A stretch of DNA of 64,000 nt, taken from positions 434,001 through 498,000 of the forward strand of contig NZ_JACVEL010000001.1 in assembly GCF_014518315.1 (NCBI RefSeq). Reading direction: 5' to 3'. Positions 1 to 9,466 of this stretch are shown here, one piece after another. Made by a program: the position numbers and the translations under genes. The notes below the pieces were generated by a model. It was not told the DNA's origin and did no database searches. It saw only the letters and a program-made list of their open reading frames with translations. This DNA is from Taishania pollutisoli (lineage in GTDB: Bacteria > Bacteroidota > Bacteroidia > Flavobacteriales_D > Crocinitomicaceae). How positions within the stretch are numbered: position 1 is the first letter of the stretch; every line of letters starts with the position of its first letter.

Positions 1-1
1 G

Positions 2-511
2 AACGGATACTGGGGATGGGGAATTGTTATGATTTTAGTAACGGCTTTTATCGGTATCTTTTTCTTTCGTCACGAGCGGATTATCCTGGCGTTTTACCAG
101 ATGCGTTTAGGAAACCAGGAAAAAGCAAAACACCATTTTGATAAGATTACAGCCCCTCAGTTCTTACCGAAGAAGCAACGTGCGTATGTCATATATATGC
201 AAGCGGTTCTTGGTGCGCAGGAAAACGGCTTTTCTAAAACGGAGCAATCACTTCGAAAAGCGTTGGCAATCGGCTTGAGAACAAAACATGACAATGCCAT
301 TGCACGGATGCACCTGGCAGGAGTTTGTGCACAAACAGGAAGAAAGCAGGAAGCATTACAATTGCTGGCGGAGGCAAAGAAAATTGACGACTCGGGGATG
401 TTAAAAGATCAGATCGTGATGTTGCAAAACCAGTTAAAAATGGCTCCTTCCGCTAACCAGATGCGCATGGCTCAAATGATGGGTGGCCGCAAAAAAATGC
501 CGCGCAGGTAA
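2..511 (+). CDS. TPR-like membrane protein, 5' end outside window
   Basis: The reading frame is open to the left edge of the window, so the first ATG at 29 is probably internal and the true start is missing. The visible part opens with a hydrophobic stretch (about residues 10-20 of the visible frame) followed by a basic patch, which suggests a membrane anchor. After it come amphipathic helix pairs of tetratricopeptide-repeat character, with alternating small and large residues, and a basic Met-rich tail. TPR domains mediate protein-protein contacts; no enzymatic motif is seen. The next gene starts 6 nt downstream on the same strand, so the two are probably co-transcribed. Function unknown. 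Confidence 0.6.
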   Translation, partial: NGYWGWGIVMILVTAFIGIFFFRHERIILAFYQMRLGNQEKAKHHFDKITAPQFLPKKQRAYVIYMQAVLGAQENGFSKTEQSLRKALAIGLRTKHDNAIARMHLAGVCAQTGRKQEALQLLAEAKKIDDSGMLKDQIVMLQNQLKMAPSANQMRMAQMMGGRKKMPRR

Positions 512-517
512 CAATCG

Positions 518-1369
518 ATGAGTCAGAAAAAATTGTTCACCCAGGGATGGGCCGATTACGAATTAATTGATGCCGGAGGTGGAAAGAAACTGGAACGTTG
601 GGGAAAGATTATTACCATTCGTCCAGAAGTTCAGGCGTATTTTAAGAGTGAAATTCCATTTGATAAATGGAATGAAATGGCACATTGGGAATTTGTCCAG
701 AAAGGTAGTGCAGGAAAGTGGAAAGCACTGAAACCGAAAGCACCTGAAAGCTGGGAAATTGGCTACGAGCGATTGAAGTTCAAGCTTTCTCTGACCAAGT
801 TCAAACACCTTGGGTTATTCCCGGAACAGCGCACCAACTGGGATTTCATAGACAAACACATCGGACAGGATGACCGGTTCCTGAATTTATTTGCCTATAC
901 CGGTGCTGCATCGCTTGTGGCACGCTACAATGGGGCAGAAACGGTTCATGTTGATTCGGTCAGACAACTTATTTCGTGGGCAAAGGACAACATGGATTTA
1001 TCGCGTCTGCTCAACATCAAGTGGGTTGCTGAAGATGCGTTGAAATTTGCAAAGCGGGAAGAAAAACGCGGTAACCGGTACACAGGAATCATCATGGATC
1101 CTCCGGCATGGGGAATTGGTGCGAAAGGAGAGAAATGGAAACTGGAAGAAAAAATGGATGAATTGCTTTCAAGCACCGCTTCATTAATTCAACCGGGAGG
1201 TTTCCTGATTGTCAACACCTATTCGCCTCAGCTTTCACTGGAACAACTGAATGAATTGGCTAACTTGTATTTTTCAGAACACGCGACTCAAGTAAATGAA
1301 TTGTGGATGAAAACCACATCCGGAAAAGAGCTTTATTTCGGAAACGTAATGCGGGTTATTTTTCAGTAA
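518..1369 (+). CDS. Class I SAM-dependent methyltransferase (RlmI/RlmK-like)
   Basis: This 283-residue protein has a Rossmann-fold methyltransferase core. The SAM-binding motif I is FLNLFAYTGAAS at residues 121-132, an acidic post-motif follows (HVDS, 144-147), and the catalytic motif is DPPAWG at 194-199. That motif is typical of the family that modifies 23S rRNA bases (the RlmI/RlmK-related conserved SAM methyltransferase domain). The likely substrate is rRNA, but the sequence does not fix which base. The gene sits between the TPR gene and trmD, all on the same strand. An N-terminal PUA domain is not evident, so I assign no gene symbol. Confidence 0.8.
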   Translation: MSQKKLFTQGWADYELIDAGGGKKLERWGKIITIRPEVQAYFKSEIPFDKWNEMAHWEFVQKGSAGKWKALKPKAPESWEIGYERLKFKLSLTKFKHLGLFPEQRTNWDFIDKHIGQDDRFLNLFAYTGAASLVARYNGAETVHVDSVRQLISWAKDNMDLSRLLNIKWVAEDALKFAKREEKRGNRYTGIIMDPPAWGIGAKGEKWKLEEKMDELLSSTASLIQPGGFLIVNTYSPQLSLEQLNELANLYFSEHATQVNELWMKTTSGKELYFGNVMRVIFQ

Positions 1370-1387
1370 TTACACCGATGTTTTCAT

Positions 1388-1395
1388 TAAATTTG
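1388..1395 (+). promoter_or_regulatory. Candidate -7 element of trmD
   Basis: An exact TAnnTTTG match ends only 4 nt before the trmD ATG at 1400. If used, transcription would begin at or within about 2 nt of the start codon and give a leaderless mRNA. No -33 TTG is seen at the usual distance, so this may be a chance match. Confidence 0.35.
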
Positions 1396-1399
1396 TCTC

Positions 1400-2077
1400 A
1401 TGCGTATTGATATTCTTACCATCTTACCCGAATTGATGAAAAGCCCTTTTTCGGCTTCCATCATGCAACGTGCACAAGATAAAGGCCACGTTGAAATTCA
1501 CTTCCACAATATCCGTGATTATTCGACCAACAAGCATAAAAATGTGGATGACTATCAATACGGAGGCGGAGCGGGAATGGTCATGTCAATTGAACCTATT
1601 GCCCGAGTTATTGATCAGTTAAAATCAGAACGAACCTACGATGAAATCATCTACATGACCCCGGACGGAGAGGTATTGGAGCAAGGCTTGTGTAACCAAC
1701 TTTCACTTAAGAATAATCTAATGATTCTTTGTGGTCATTACAAAGGGGTGGATGAACGGGTTCGCGAACATTACATTACAAAAGAAATTTCCATCGGTTC
1801 ATTTGTTTTATCCGGTGGTGAAGTTGCTGCATCTGTATTGATTGATGCGATTGTACGATTGATTCCGGGGGTTTTGAACGATGAAACATCTGCATTAACG
1901 GATAGTTTTCAGGATGGATTACTTGCACCGCCGGTCTATACACGTCCACCGGAGTTCAACGGATGGAAGGTTCCTGATATTCTCTTGTCAGGAGATCCAA
2001 GCAAGATTGAAAAATGGCGGGAAGAACAAGCCTTCGAGCGCACCAAGCAAAGACGACCTGATTTGCTAGAGGAATAA
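1400..2077 (+). CDS. trmD: tRNA (guanine-N1)-methyltransferase TrmD
   Basis: TrmD methylates G37 of tRNAs with SAM and prevents +1 frameshifting. It uses the knotted SPOUT fold. The 225-residue length is normal for the family. Diagnostic motifs are GGGAGM (55-60), [10 protein letters not shown] (111-120), the knot segment [11 protein letters not shown] (131-141), RLIPGV (153-158) and the C-terminal DGLL...YTRP segment (172-182) carrying the catalytic Asp region. It lies downstream of the rRNA-type methyltransferase. The usual partners rpsP, rimM and rplS are not adjacent here. A 27-bp inverted repeat follows the stop. Confidence 0.97.
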   Translation: MRIDILTILPELMKSPFSASIMQRAQDKGHVEIHFHNIRDYSTNKHKNVDDYQYGGGAGMVMSIEPIARVIDQLKSERTYDEIIYMTPDGEVLEQGLCNQLSLKNNLMILCGHYKGVDERVREHYITKEISIGSFVLSGGEVAASVLIDAIVRLIPGVLNDETSALTDSFQDGLLAPPVYTRPPEFNGWKVPDILLSGDPSKIEKWREEQAFERTKQRRPDLLEE

Positions 2078-2097
2078 CGAGTGATCGAGAGGCCTTT

Positions 2098-2241
2098 TCC
2101 TCCCCCTTCATCCCCCTCCAAAGGGGGAAACAGATTTTCCTCAAAAAACAAATTTCCACATTGATTTTCAGAAGTTACTATCGAAAATTACTTTACGAAG
2201 AACGTATATTCCCTCCTTTGGAGGGGGATGAAGGGGGAGGA
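2098..2241. repeat. Perfect 27-bp inverted repeat between convergent genes
   Basis: The arms at 2098-2124 and 2215-2241 are exact reverse complements, C/T-rich on the left and G/A-rich on the right, with a 90-nt spacer. The element fills most of the gap between trmD and the convergent pseudouridine-synthase gene, so it could serve both as a terminator. The low-complexity pyrimidine-rich arms resemble intergenic repeats I recall from other Bacteroidota genomes (not verified). There is no coding capacity and no transposase. Confidence 0.8.
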
Positions 2242-2249
2242 CATGTGCC

Positions 2250-2936
2250 TCACTTCTTCGACAACGTCACCAATACCCGTTCAAACTCACTGGAAACGGG
2301 TGCTTTTAATTCTATTTTCTGGTATGTATGTGGGTGATTGAACGTCAATTCGGATGCATGTAATAACATGGTGTTCATCTGAAAATGTTCCAGCCAAAAT
2401 TTGTTTTGTTTATTACAACCATGCGGACGATCGCCGATAATCGGATGAAAGATATGTGCAAAATGGCGTCTCAATTGATGCATTCGTCCCGTTTCAGGAG
2501 CTGCTTCCACCAGTGAATACCTGGAAGAAGGATGCTTCCCGAAAGGAATAGGCAATTCAAAGTATTCCAACGTTTTGAAATGGGTTACCGCATCCTGGAT
2601 CGTGCCGTCTTCTTTTTTCAACGGATAATCAATCGTTTGTTCAGCAGGAGCATATCCGCGTAACAATGCTAAATATTTCTTATCTATCTCTCTGTTCTGA
2701 AATTTCTGTTGCATGATCCGGTCCGTTTCTTTATCTAGACTGAAGAGCAATATTCCTGCTGTTTTTCGATCCAGTCGATGCGCAGGATACACGGTTCTTC
2801 CCAATTGATCGCGCAATAATTGCAATGCAAATTCTTCCGCATCTCTTGCAATCGGAGATTGGTGAACCAATAATCCATGTGGCTTGTTAATGGCAACAAT
2901 GTGCTCATCCTGGTATACAATTTCTAAATGTGTCAT
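2250..2936 (-). CDS. truC: RluA-family pseudouridine synthase (TruC-like)
   Basis: This enzyme isomerises uridine to pseudouridine in RNA. The RluA-family active-site motif HRLDRKTAG is at residues 53-61 with catalytic Asp56. The supporting motifs GRMHQLRRH (150-158) and IGDRPHG (167-173) are also present. The 228-residue length without an N-terminal S4 domain, and the HRLDRKTAG form of the motif, fit TruC, which modifies U65 of tRNAs. Assignment to the family is firm; assignment to TruC rather than another short RluA paralogue is likely. It is convergent with trmD, another tRNA-modifying enzyme. Confidence 0.85.
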   Translation of the reverse strand: MTHLEIVYQDEHIVAINKPHGLLVHQSPIARDAEEFALQLLRDQLGRTVYPAHRLDRKTAGILLFSLDKETDRIMQQKFQNREIDKKYLALLRGYAPAEQTIDYPLKKEDGTIQDAVTHFKTLEYFELPIPFGKHPSSRYSLVEAAPETGRMHQLRRHFAHIFHPIIGDRPHGCNKQNKFWLEHFQMNTMLLHASELTFNHPHTYQKIELKAPVSSEFERVLVTLSKK

Positions 2937-2997
2937 TATTTTATCTGAATTGTTTGATCGCCGGCATCGTAAAATTAAAGAGATTAACTGCTATTCT

Positions 2998-4938
2998 TTA
3001 CTGCTTACGCGTCAGTTCCTCCAATGATGTAGGTTGATAAACTAACGGAACAGATTCAATGGACACATCGGAGCGATCCAGCCCGAATGCTTTCTCTTCT
3101 CTTTGCGACAAACGCTTCAACAGGAAATAGATTTTGAGAATCAGCGATTCTTTCAGCCGGAATTCATTGTCAACGGAAAGGTATTTCTCCATGATAATAA
3201 ATTTAAAATCAATGGATGAATTGTATTTGGAAGATACATTGTTACGCAAGTGCATATTTAGTTCCTGATTGGCAATCAGGTCATCAATGATCTGCTGAAA
3301 GTACAGTTCCGTCTTCGGTTGAATCCGGAAACCGATGTTGAGGACAATTTTGATGACTTTATCATCCATTAATTCAAACACTTCGTAATTTAGCGTATAA
3401 GGTTCATTGGTCCGGTTAATGTGCAAAAACCAGTACACATCCGCCCGTTTTGGTTTCCTGTCAAAGATGGAATGAATAATCCGTTCTTCAATATTATTCC
3501 GGCTTTCAGCTTTTGAAAGATACACCAGGTGCGTTGCAATTTTTGGAATTTCTTTGTCATTGCTCAACTCCACTAATTTTTCGGAATGTTCTTTTAAGTC
3601 AACGTATTTTGTATAGCGAATGTTGATCTTTCGCGCGAAGTAGCTGGCGTACATGACCACAAAGAAGAGTCCTCCAATGAACACCGTGATGTAACCGCCT
3701 TCTTTAAATTTCAACGCGTTTGCCACGAAAAAGGAAAGTTCTATTACTCCGAACACAAGTAACAATCCATACACAATAAATTTGTTCCATTTCAATTTGT
3801 ACATCAGGAAAAACGAAAGCAAATAGGTTGTCATTAACATGGCAAGGGTAATTGCAAGACCGTATGCAGCTTCCATTCGCGAGGAATCCTGGAAATACAG
3901 AATGACGATGATACATCCGACCCACAAAATAGCGTTGATGCTCGGGATATAAATCTGTCCTTTGGTTTCAGTGGGTTGTTTTACCGCCACACGTTGCCAG
4001 AAATTCAGGTTGATTGCTTCGTTGATCAATGTAAATGATCCGCTGATTAATGCCTGCGATGCAACCAATGCTGCTAATGTGGCAATAATAATACCCGGAA
4101 GCAGGAACCAGTCGGGAACAATTTCAAAAAACGGATTTTTTCCATGCAACATCGACCCGTTGTGTTGCAGCATCCAGGCTCCCTGTCCCAGGTAATTGGC
4201 GACAAGGCATGTTTTTACGAACCCCCATGTGAGGCGAATGTTTTCTTTTCCGCAATGCCCCAGGTCTGAATAAAGTGCTTCTGCTCCGGTAGTACATAAA
4301 AATACCGCTCCGAGCAACCAGAATCCGTTCGGGTAATTTGCCAGTAATTCATAAGCATAATAGGGATTCAAGGCTTTTACCACAGACGGGTTTACTGCAA
4401 TCTGACTGATTCCCAGAATCAGCAATAACGAAAACCAGACGGTCATAATGGGGCCGAACGCATTTCCTACCTTCTGGGAACCAAAGCGCTGTAAAAAGAA
4501 AATAACGGAAATAATCGCAATGACAATGGGAACCACTGAAATGTGCTCCAGCCCTTTAATTTTGGTCAATCCTTCGATAGCTGAAGTAACGGAGACAGCG
4601 GGTGTGATCATCCCGTCGGCCAATAGTGCAGCAGCACCAATCATTGTAGGAACAATCATGTGTTTTCCATACCGCTTCACCAGGGAATACAATGAAAAGA
4701 TTCCTCCTTCTCCCTGGTTGTCTGCTTTTAGTGTCAACCAGACATACTTCACGGTTGTTTGCAATACCAGCGTCCAGAATATACACGAAATTCCTCCCAG
4801 AACAATGGTTTCACTGACGGGTTTTCCCCCGATAATTGCCTTGAATGTGTACAACGGGCTTGTTCCGATATCTCCATAGATAATACCAAGGGCAACTAAC
4901 AATGATCCAGCTGTAACTTTATTTATTCCGTGTTTCAC
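2998..4938 (-). CDS. kup: KUP-type potassium uptake protein
   Basis: This is a 646-residue inner-membrane K+/H+ symporter of the Kup/HAK family. The family signature GDIGTSPLY is at residues 22-30. About a dozen hydrophobic segments follow up to roughly residue 430, then a long cytoplasmic C-terminal region. Length and layout are typical of bacterial Kup. The start is a GTG at 4938, which puts the signature at the usual distance from the N-terminus. A candidate promoter lies 22 nt upstream. It is transcribed alone. Confidence 0.95.
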   Translation of the reverse strand: MKHGINKVTAGSLLVALGIIYGDIGTSPLYTFKAIIGGKPVSETIVLGGISCIFWTLVLQTTVKYVWLTLKADNQGEGGIFSLYSLVKRYGKHMIVPTMIGAAALLADGMITPAVSVTSAIEGLTKIKGLEHISVVPIVIAIISVIFFLQRFGSQKVGNAFGPIMTVWFSLLLILGISQIAVNPSVVKALNPYYAYELLANYPNGFWLLGAVFLCTTGAEALYSDLGHCGKENIRLTWGFVKTCLVANYLGQGAWMLQHNGSMLHGKNPFFEIVPDWFLLPGIIIATLAALVASQALISGSFTLINEAINLNFWQRVAVKQPTETKGQIYIPSINAILWVGCIIVILYFQDSSRMEAAYGLAITLAMLMTTYLLSFFLMYKLKWNKFIVYGLLLVFGVIELSFFVANALKFKEGGYITVFIGGLFFVVMYASYFARKINIRYTKYVDLKEHSEKLVELSNDKEIPKIATHLVYLSKAESRNNIEERIIHSIFDRKPKRADVYWFLHINRTNEPYTLNYEVFELMDDKVIKIVLNIGFRIQPKTELYFQQIIDDLIANQELNMHLRNNVSSKYNSSIDFKFIIMEKYLSVDNEFRLKESLILKIYFLLKRLSQREEKAFGLDRSDVSIESVPLVYQPTSLEELTRKQ

Positions 4939-4960
4939 TTCAAAAGTTTAAAAAACGCCG

Positions 4961-4968
4961 CAAATGTA
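4961..4968 (-). promoter_or_regulatory. Candidate -7 element of kup
   Basis: TACATTTG on the minus strand matches TAnnTTTG and lies 22 nt before the GTG start. No clear -33 TTG partner was seen. Confidence 0.45.
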
Positions 4969-5017
4969 GAATGAAATATAACTTAAAAATCGAAAAGCGG
5001 CATCTATTTTCTCAAAT

Positions 5018-6121
5018 TTAACAATCAATCAAGATTTTAGAAATCAACCCCTTGATCTCCTTTTCCGTATTGAACGCATGAATGCACACCCGAATGGCTT
5101 CTTCTCCTTGTTTTACAGTCGGAGCAACAATCGCTTTTACCAAAAACCCGTTGGTTTGCAAACGATCTGCCAGTTCACGTGTTGCTGCTGCATCTCCGAT
5201 GCGAATCATCTGAATCGGGGAATTTACTTCTGAACCGGTCACTATGTTTTGCTGTTCACACAAGTCGCGAAAATACCGAATGTTTCGGAACAGTTGTTTC
5301 CGGGATTCATGGAAGTCGTTTCTTCGGATCGACCGGCGAATGTGAGTAACAGCACTTTGAGGAAGTGCTGTTGTATAAATAAATGAGCGACTGTAATTGA
5401 CCAGGTATTCCCGTAACTCACCGGAGCCTATAACGACTGCCCCGTGACAACCAAATGCTTTACCAAAGGTCACAATACGGGCAAAAATGCGGTGTTCACA
5501 TTCCAGGGCTACGGCAATTCCTTCTCCCGACTCACCATATACACCTCCCGAATGCGCTTCATCCAATAAGAGATAGGCGTTGTATTGTTCGCACAGTTCA
5601 ATAATACGAACCAGTGGAGACATATCCCCTCCCATGGAATAAAGTGACTCAATACATACAAACCTGACCCCGTTCTCCCCCGGGTTTATCTGAAGTTTCT
5701 TTTCTAAATCGGTAAGTGAATTGTGTTGAAATCCATAGCTTTTTGCAAATGACAGGCGGATTCCATCCCGCATACTGGCGTGGATGTGCTCATCGTAGAT
5801 AACAATATCATTTTTTTGAGGCAGGCAGGATAGCACTCCAAGGTTAGCGTCGTAGCCGGAATTGAACAATAATGCCGCCTCGCCTTTAAAAAAAACTGCT
5901 AACCCGCACTCGGTTTGTTCTGTATAATCGCTGTTTCCCGAAATCAGCCGCGAACCAGTACTTCCGCCTGTTTCAGCAATAGCACCGGATGTAGTTCGTG
6001 CATATCCCAGGTAATCATTGGACCAAAAATCCACTCCTGACTGATCACACAGCAGAGAACGAAAGGTTTCGTTTGCCTTCCGCTGTTCCAATTTTGATCG
6101 TATCCGGGTATGTAAATCCAT
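5018..6121 (-). CDS. BioF-like PLP-dependent acyl-CoA transferase
   Basis: This belongs to the alpha-oxoamine synthase family of fold-type I PLP enzymes. 8-amino-7-oxononanoate synthase (BioF) of biotin synthesis is the closest match by eye. Motifs counted from the ATG at 6121: GSTGSRLISGN (53-63), DEHIHAS (110-116), DEAHSGGVYG (187-196) and the PLP-lysine motif TFGKAFG with Lys221. I prefer this ATG (367 residues) because the longer frame starts at a TTG at 6160. It lies 48 nt downstream of pheT and is probably co-transcribed. No other biotin gene is in the window, so serine palmitoyltransferase or 2-amino-3-ketobutyrate ligase roles stay possible. Confidence 0.8.
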   Translation of the reverse strand: MDLHTRIRSKLEQRKANETFRSLLCDQSGVDFWSNDYLGYARTTSGAIAETGGSTGSRLISGNSDYTEQTECGLAVFFKGEAALLFNSGYDANLGVLSCLPQKNDIVIYDEHIHASMRDGIRLSFAKSYGFQHNSLTDLEKKLQINPGENGVRFVCIESLYSMGGDMSPLVRIIELCEQYNAYLLLDEAHSGGVYGESGEGIAVALECEHRIFARIVTFGKAFGCHGAVVIGSGELREYLVNYSRSFIYTTALPQSAVTHIRRSIRRNDFHESRKQLFRNIRYFRDLCEQQNIVTGSEVNSPIQMIRIGDAAATRELADRLQTNGFLVKAIVAPTVKQGEEAIRVCIHAFNTEKEIKGLISKILIDC

Positions 6122-6169
6122 CTGGTGATTCACTGGTTGCTCTGTTCGTTTCAACAGCAAGTTATTTTC

Positions 6170-8599
6170 TTATCTCAGCTCCGCTCCCAGCTGCTCTTCC
6201 AGTCCTTTGCGAATCTTATTCATCACGGTATCAATCTGTACATCCTGTAATGTTTTTTCAGCATCCTGGAACACAAATGAGACAGCGTAGGATTTTTTAC
6301 CTTCCGGAAGGTTCTTACCTTCATAGACGTCAAACAACCCGACTTCTTTCAACAGGTTTTTATCCGCATTGCGGGCAATTTCCTCAATACTTGAATAGGT
6401 AACGGCCGTATCCAGCAGCAATGAGAAATCTCTCTTCACAGCAAATGTTTTCGGCAATTCCTTGTATATAATCTTGTTCATTTTCAACGACGAAAGAATT
6501 GCATCCCAATCCAGGTCAGCGATAAACACATCGTTCTTCACTCCGAATGCCTTTTTTAACTTCCCGGAAATCAATCCGATTTCCCCGATTTTTGTTTTCA
6601 AAAGGTACAGTTGAACTCCATCCAGCAATTCTCCCTTTTCGATTGCTTTCTCTTTGAGAAATTTCTCTAATCCTAATCGCTTTAACAGAGCAACAACGAT
6701 TCCTTTCAGGCTGTAAAAACTATGTATATCGGATGCGTCATTCCAGTTTTCAGCATATTTTTTCCCTGTAACAGCAATGAGTAAACGCTTATTTTCTGTG
6801 TATTGCGCGTATTTATGGTATACTTTTCCAAATTCAAACAACCGCAAGTCGGAATTTTGACGGTTCTGGTTGTGTTCCACCATTTCCAGCGCATTGAAGA
6901 TCAATGACTGACGCATCACATCCAAATCATTGGAAAGCGGATTCAGAATCGGAACATTGTACTCCGGCTTCAGAACTTCCCCTCCTAATTTCTCAACATA
7001 AACTGATTTTGTCAGGGAATTGTTCATCGTTTCGTGAAATCCTTTCCCGACCAGGAACTCACTGATTGTTGCTTGTACGTTTTCAAGATCCGGTTTCGGG
7101 AACACACTTACTGACATATTCATTTTTTCGGGAAGCGGAATGTTATTGAATCCGTAAATTCGCAATACTTCTTCAATTACATCCGCTTCGCGCGTCACAT
7201 CTACGCGGTACGCAGGTACAATCAGGATCGCATCGGCTCCATTTACTGAACGGATTGTAATATCCAGGTTATTTAAAATAGCATCTACCGTTTCTCTTGG
7301 AAGTACGGCACCAATCAATTGATTGCAACGTGTGTAATTGAACGGAACTTCCCGATCCGTTACGGTGGAACCGACAATTGTTTCACTCATTGCTACTTCT
7401 CCACCGGCAACTTCCAGGATCAATGAAGCACAGCGTCTCAATGCATATTCTGTCAACGCAGGGTCAACCCCTCGTTCAAACCGGAAAGATGCATCGGTAT
7501 TTAGTCCGTGCTCTTTGGCTGTTTTGCGGACAGAAACAGGATTGAAATACGCTGATTCAATAAATACGGTTGTCGTGGTATCTTTTACTCCTGAATCCAA
7601 TCCTCCGTAAACTCCGGCAATACAGAGGTTTTTATCTCCGTTGGTGATCATCAGGTTCGTTTCTGACAAGGTGCGTTCAACTCCGTCCAGCGTGACGAAT
7701 TTTTCTCCGGATGTCGCTGTTTTCACAACGATTTTCCCGTTCAATTCGGCAGCATCAAATGCGTGCAGTGGTGTTCCCAATTCTCTCATCACAAAGTTAG
7801 TCACGTCCACAATATTATTAATCGGGGATAACCCGACTGCTCTCAATCGTTTTTGCAGCCACGCGGGAGAAGGTTTTACTTCGACTCCTGAAATGGTTAT
7901 CCCAGCATATTTCGGGCACAATTCGCTGTTTTGCACTTCAATCGACACAACTGCTGATTGGCTTTTTGCTTCCAGATTTTTTAATGCCGGAAAAGTCAAG
8001 GTCAGTTTTTTTCCGTTGTGAACATTCTCGTATGCAATGTAATCACGAACAACGCCGATATGTCCCATCGCATCTGCGCGATTGGGTGTTAAACCAATTT
8101 CAATGGTATAATCGTCTTCCAACTCAAATACAGTAGCGGCAGGTGTTCCCGGTTCCAGGGAGTCATCCAGTACCAAAATACCGTCATGTCCTTTTCCCAG
8201 TCCCAGTTCATCTTCTGCGCATAGCATTCCAAAGGACTCAACGCCGCGAATTTTCGATACTTTGATTTTAAATGCTTCTTCGGGTGTCGGGTACAACGTT
8301 GTACCAACTGTTGCAACAACTACTTTTTGTCCTTTCGCAACATTGGGTGCACCACAAACAATTTGCAACAGTTCACCGGCACCGATGTTTACTGTTGTTA
8401 CTTTCAGTTTATCGGCATCCGGATGTTGCTCACATTCCAGTACTTCGCCAACGACAACTCCTGAGAGCCCTCCTTTGATGGCTTCCATTTTTTCAACTCC
8501 TTCCACCTCCAGGCCTGTATCCGTAAGAATTTTGTCCAGTTCTTCCGGAGTTGCTGTAATTGTTGTGTATTGCTTCAACCAATTGTACGAAACTTTCAT
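6170..8599 (-). CDS. pheT: Phenylalanine-tRNA ligase beta subunit
   Basis: PheT pairs with PheS in the (alpha-beta)2 enzyme that charges tRNA-Phe. The 809-residue length is normal for the long form. The order of domains is an N-terminal tRNA-binding (EMAP/OB) region with GVVVGEVLECEQHPDADKLK at about 47-66, then the B3/B4 editing region, the B5 region, the catalytic-like core, and a C-terminal ferredoxin-fold anticodon-binding domain ending near residue 805. pheS is not next to it in this window. The start is an ATG at 8599 with the typical MKVSYNWLKQY opening. Confidence 0.97.
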   Translation of the reverse strand: MKVSYNWLKQYTTITATPEELDKILTDTGLEVEGVEKMEAIKGGLSGVVVGEVLECEQHPDADKLKVTTVNIGAGELLQIVCGAPNVAKGQKVVVATVGTTLYPTPEEAFKIKVSKIRGVESFGMLCAEDELGLGKGHDGILVLDDSLEPGTPAATVFELEDDYTIEIGLTPNRADAMGHIGVVRDYIAYENVHNGKKLTLTFPALKNLEAKSQSAVVSIEVQNSELCPKYAGITISGVEVKPSPAWLQKRLRAVGLSPINNIVDVTNFVMRELGTPLHAFDAAELNGKIVVKTATSGEKFVTLDGVERTLSETNLMITNGDKNLCIAGVYGGLDSGVKDTTTTVFIESAYFNPVSVRKTAKEHGLNTDASFRFERGVDPALTEYALRRCASLILEVAGGEVAMSETIVGSTVTDREVPFNYTRCNQLIGAVLPRETVDAILNNLDITIRSVNGADAILIVPAYRVDVTREADVIEEVLRIYGFNNIPLPEKMNMSVSVFPKPDLENVQATISEFLVGKGFHETMNNSLTKSVYVEKLGGEVLKPEYNVPILNPLSNDLDVMRQSLIFNALEMVEHNQNRQNSDLRLFEFGKVYHKYAQYTENKRLLIAVTGKKYAENWNDASDIHSFYSLKGIVVALLKRLGLEKFLKEKAIEKGELLDGVQLYLLKTKIGEIGLISGKLKKAFGVKNDVFIADLDWDAILSSLKMNKIIYKELPKTFAVKRDFSLLLDTAVTYSSIEEIARNADKNLLKEVGLFDVYEGKNLPEGKKSYAVSFVFQDAEKTLQDVQIDTVMNKIRKGLEEQLGAELR

Positions 8600-8664
8600 T
8601 GTCTTTGATAATTGCCGTTTTACTACTTGTATTTCTAAAACTGCGAAGTTACGATTATTTGAAG

Positions 8665-8714
8665 AATGTTGAATTATGAATGTTGAATTATGAATGTTGA
8701 ATTATGAATGTTGA
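8665..8714. repeat. 14-bp tandem repeat, 3.6 copies
   Basis: The unit AATGTTGAATTATG is repeated exactly at 8665, 8679 and 8693, with eight further matching bases to 8714. It lies in the divergent gap between pheT and the HEAT-like gene. It is AT-rich, non-coding, and probably a slippage-generated microsatellite. Confidence 0.9.
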
Positions 8715-8816
8715 CTGGTCAATTATCAATGCTTCAATTATCAAATGTAGAAAGCTAAACTTCAGGAGGTGTAAACTGAATAACTGATCTTTCTGATGAA
8801 AAGATGATTTACCGAT

Positions 8817-8847
8817 TTTGTCATGTGTTAACTGTATCGTACCTTTG
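8817..8847 (+). promoter_or_regulatory. Bacteroidota-type promoter of the HEAT-like gene
   Basis: TTTG at 8817-8820, a 19-nt spacer, then TACCTTTG at 8840-8847 match the -33/-7 consensus with good spacing. The predicted transcript start near 8851 leaves a leader of about 18 nt before the GTG at 8869. Confidence 0.6.
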
Positions 8848-8868
8848 TCACCTTAAAAAAATGGTCGC

Positions 8869-9399
8869 GTGAACGTAAAACAGATTATCGAATTGTTAGC
8901 TTCTTCGGATGAAAAGCAGGTAAAAAAAGCATTAAGCGGATTAAAATCGGATGGAGATGCAACGGTCATTGTGCCGCTGGCAGAATTATTATTGAAAGAC
9001 CGGGAGACAGGAAACCATCAAAAAGAAATTCTGGAAATTTTTTCGAGTTTAAAAGACACCTCTACGGTAGATACGATGATTGAAGTAATCCGTGACGAGC
9101 ATTTCTTACCTGTACGCCAGCTATTGCTTTCAACGATCTGGAATACATCTCTTGACTACACCAACTACCTTGCAGATTTTGTATTGATTGCTTGTGAAGG
9201 TGATTTCCTGGAGGCATTGGACTGTCTGACGATTTTAGAAAACCTGAACGGTGAAATCGAAGAGCGTCATATTCTGGAGGCACAATGGCACTTGAAAGAA
9301 TACCTGGAAGATCCTGCTCCGAAAGAAGAACGAAAAGCACAAATCATTTCGGAAATTGCATTGTTTATCAAAGATGCCGATCAACAAATCGATGGATAA
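8869..9399 (+). CDS. HEAT-repeat-like cytoplasmic protein
   Basis: This is a 176-residue, soluble, acidic protein made of helix pairs with HEAT/armadillo character. Examples are the repeated segments with the pattern VIVPLAELLL, DTMIEVIRDE and FLPVRQLLLSTIW at roughly 20-residue half-repeat spacing. Such scaffolds bind other proteins; no catalytic motif is seen. The start is a GTG at 8869. An ATG at 8861 in another frame reads only three codons before a TGA that overlaps this GTG, so it is not the start but could act as a tiny upstream ORF. It has its own promoter. Function unknown. Confidence 0.7.
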   Translation: MNVKQIIELLASSDEKQVKKALSGLKSDGDATVIVPLAELLLKDRETGNHQKEILEIFSSLKDTSTVDTMIEVIRDEHFLPVRQLLLSTIWNTSLDYTNYLADFVLIACEGDFLEALDCLTILENLNGEIEERHILEAQWHLKEYLEDPAPKEERKAQIISEIALFIKDADQQIDG

Positions 9400-9466
9400 T
9401 CAATTGATTGTGTAACATTTCTCACTTTTGGGGGTTATAGTTCATAGAATTCAACTCTTTATTTCT

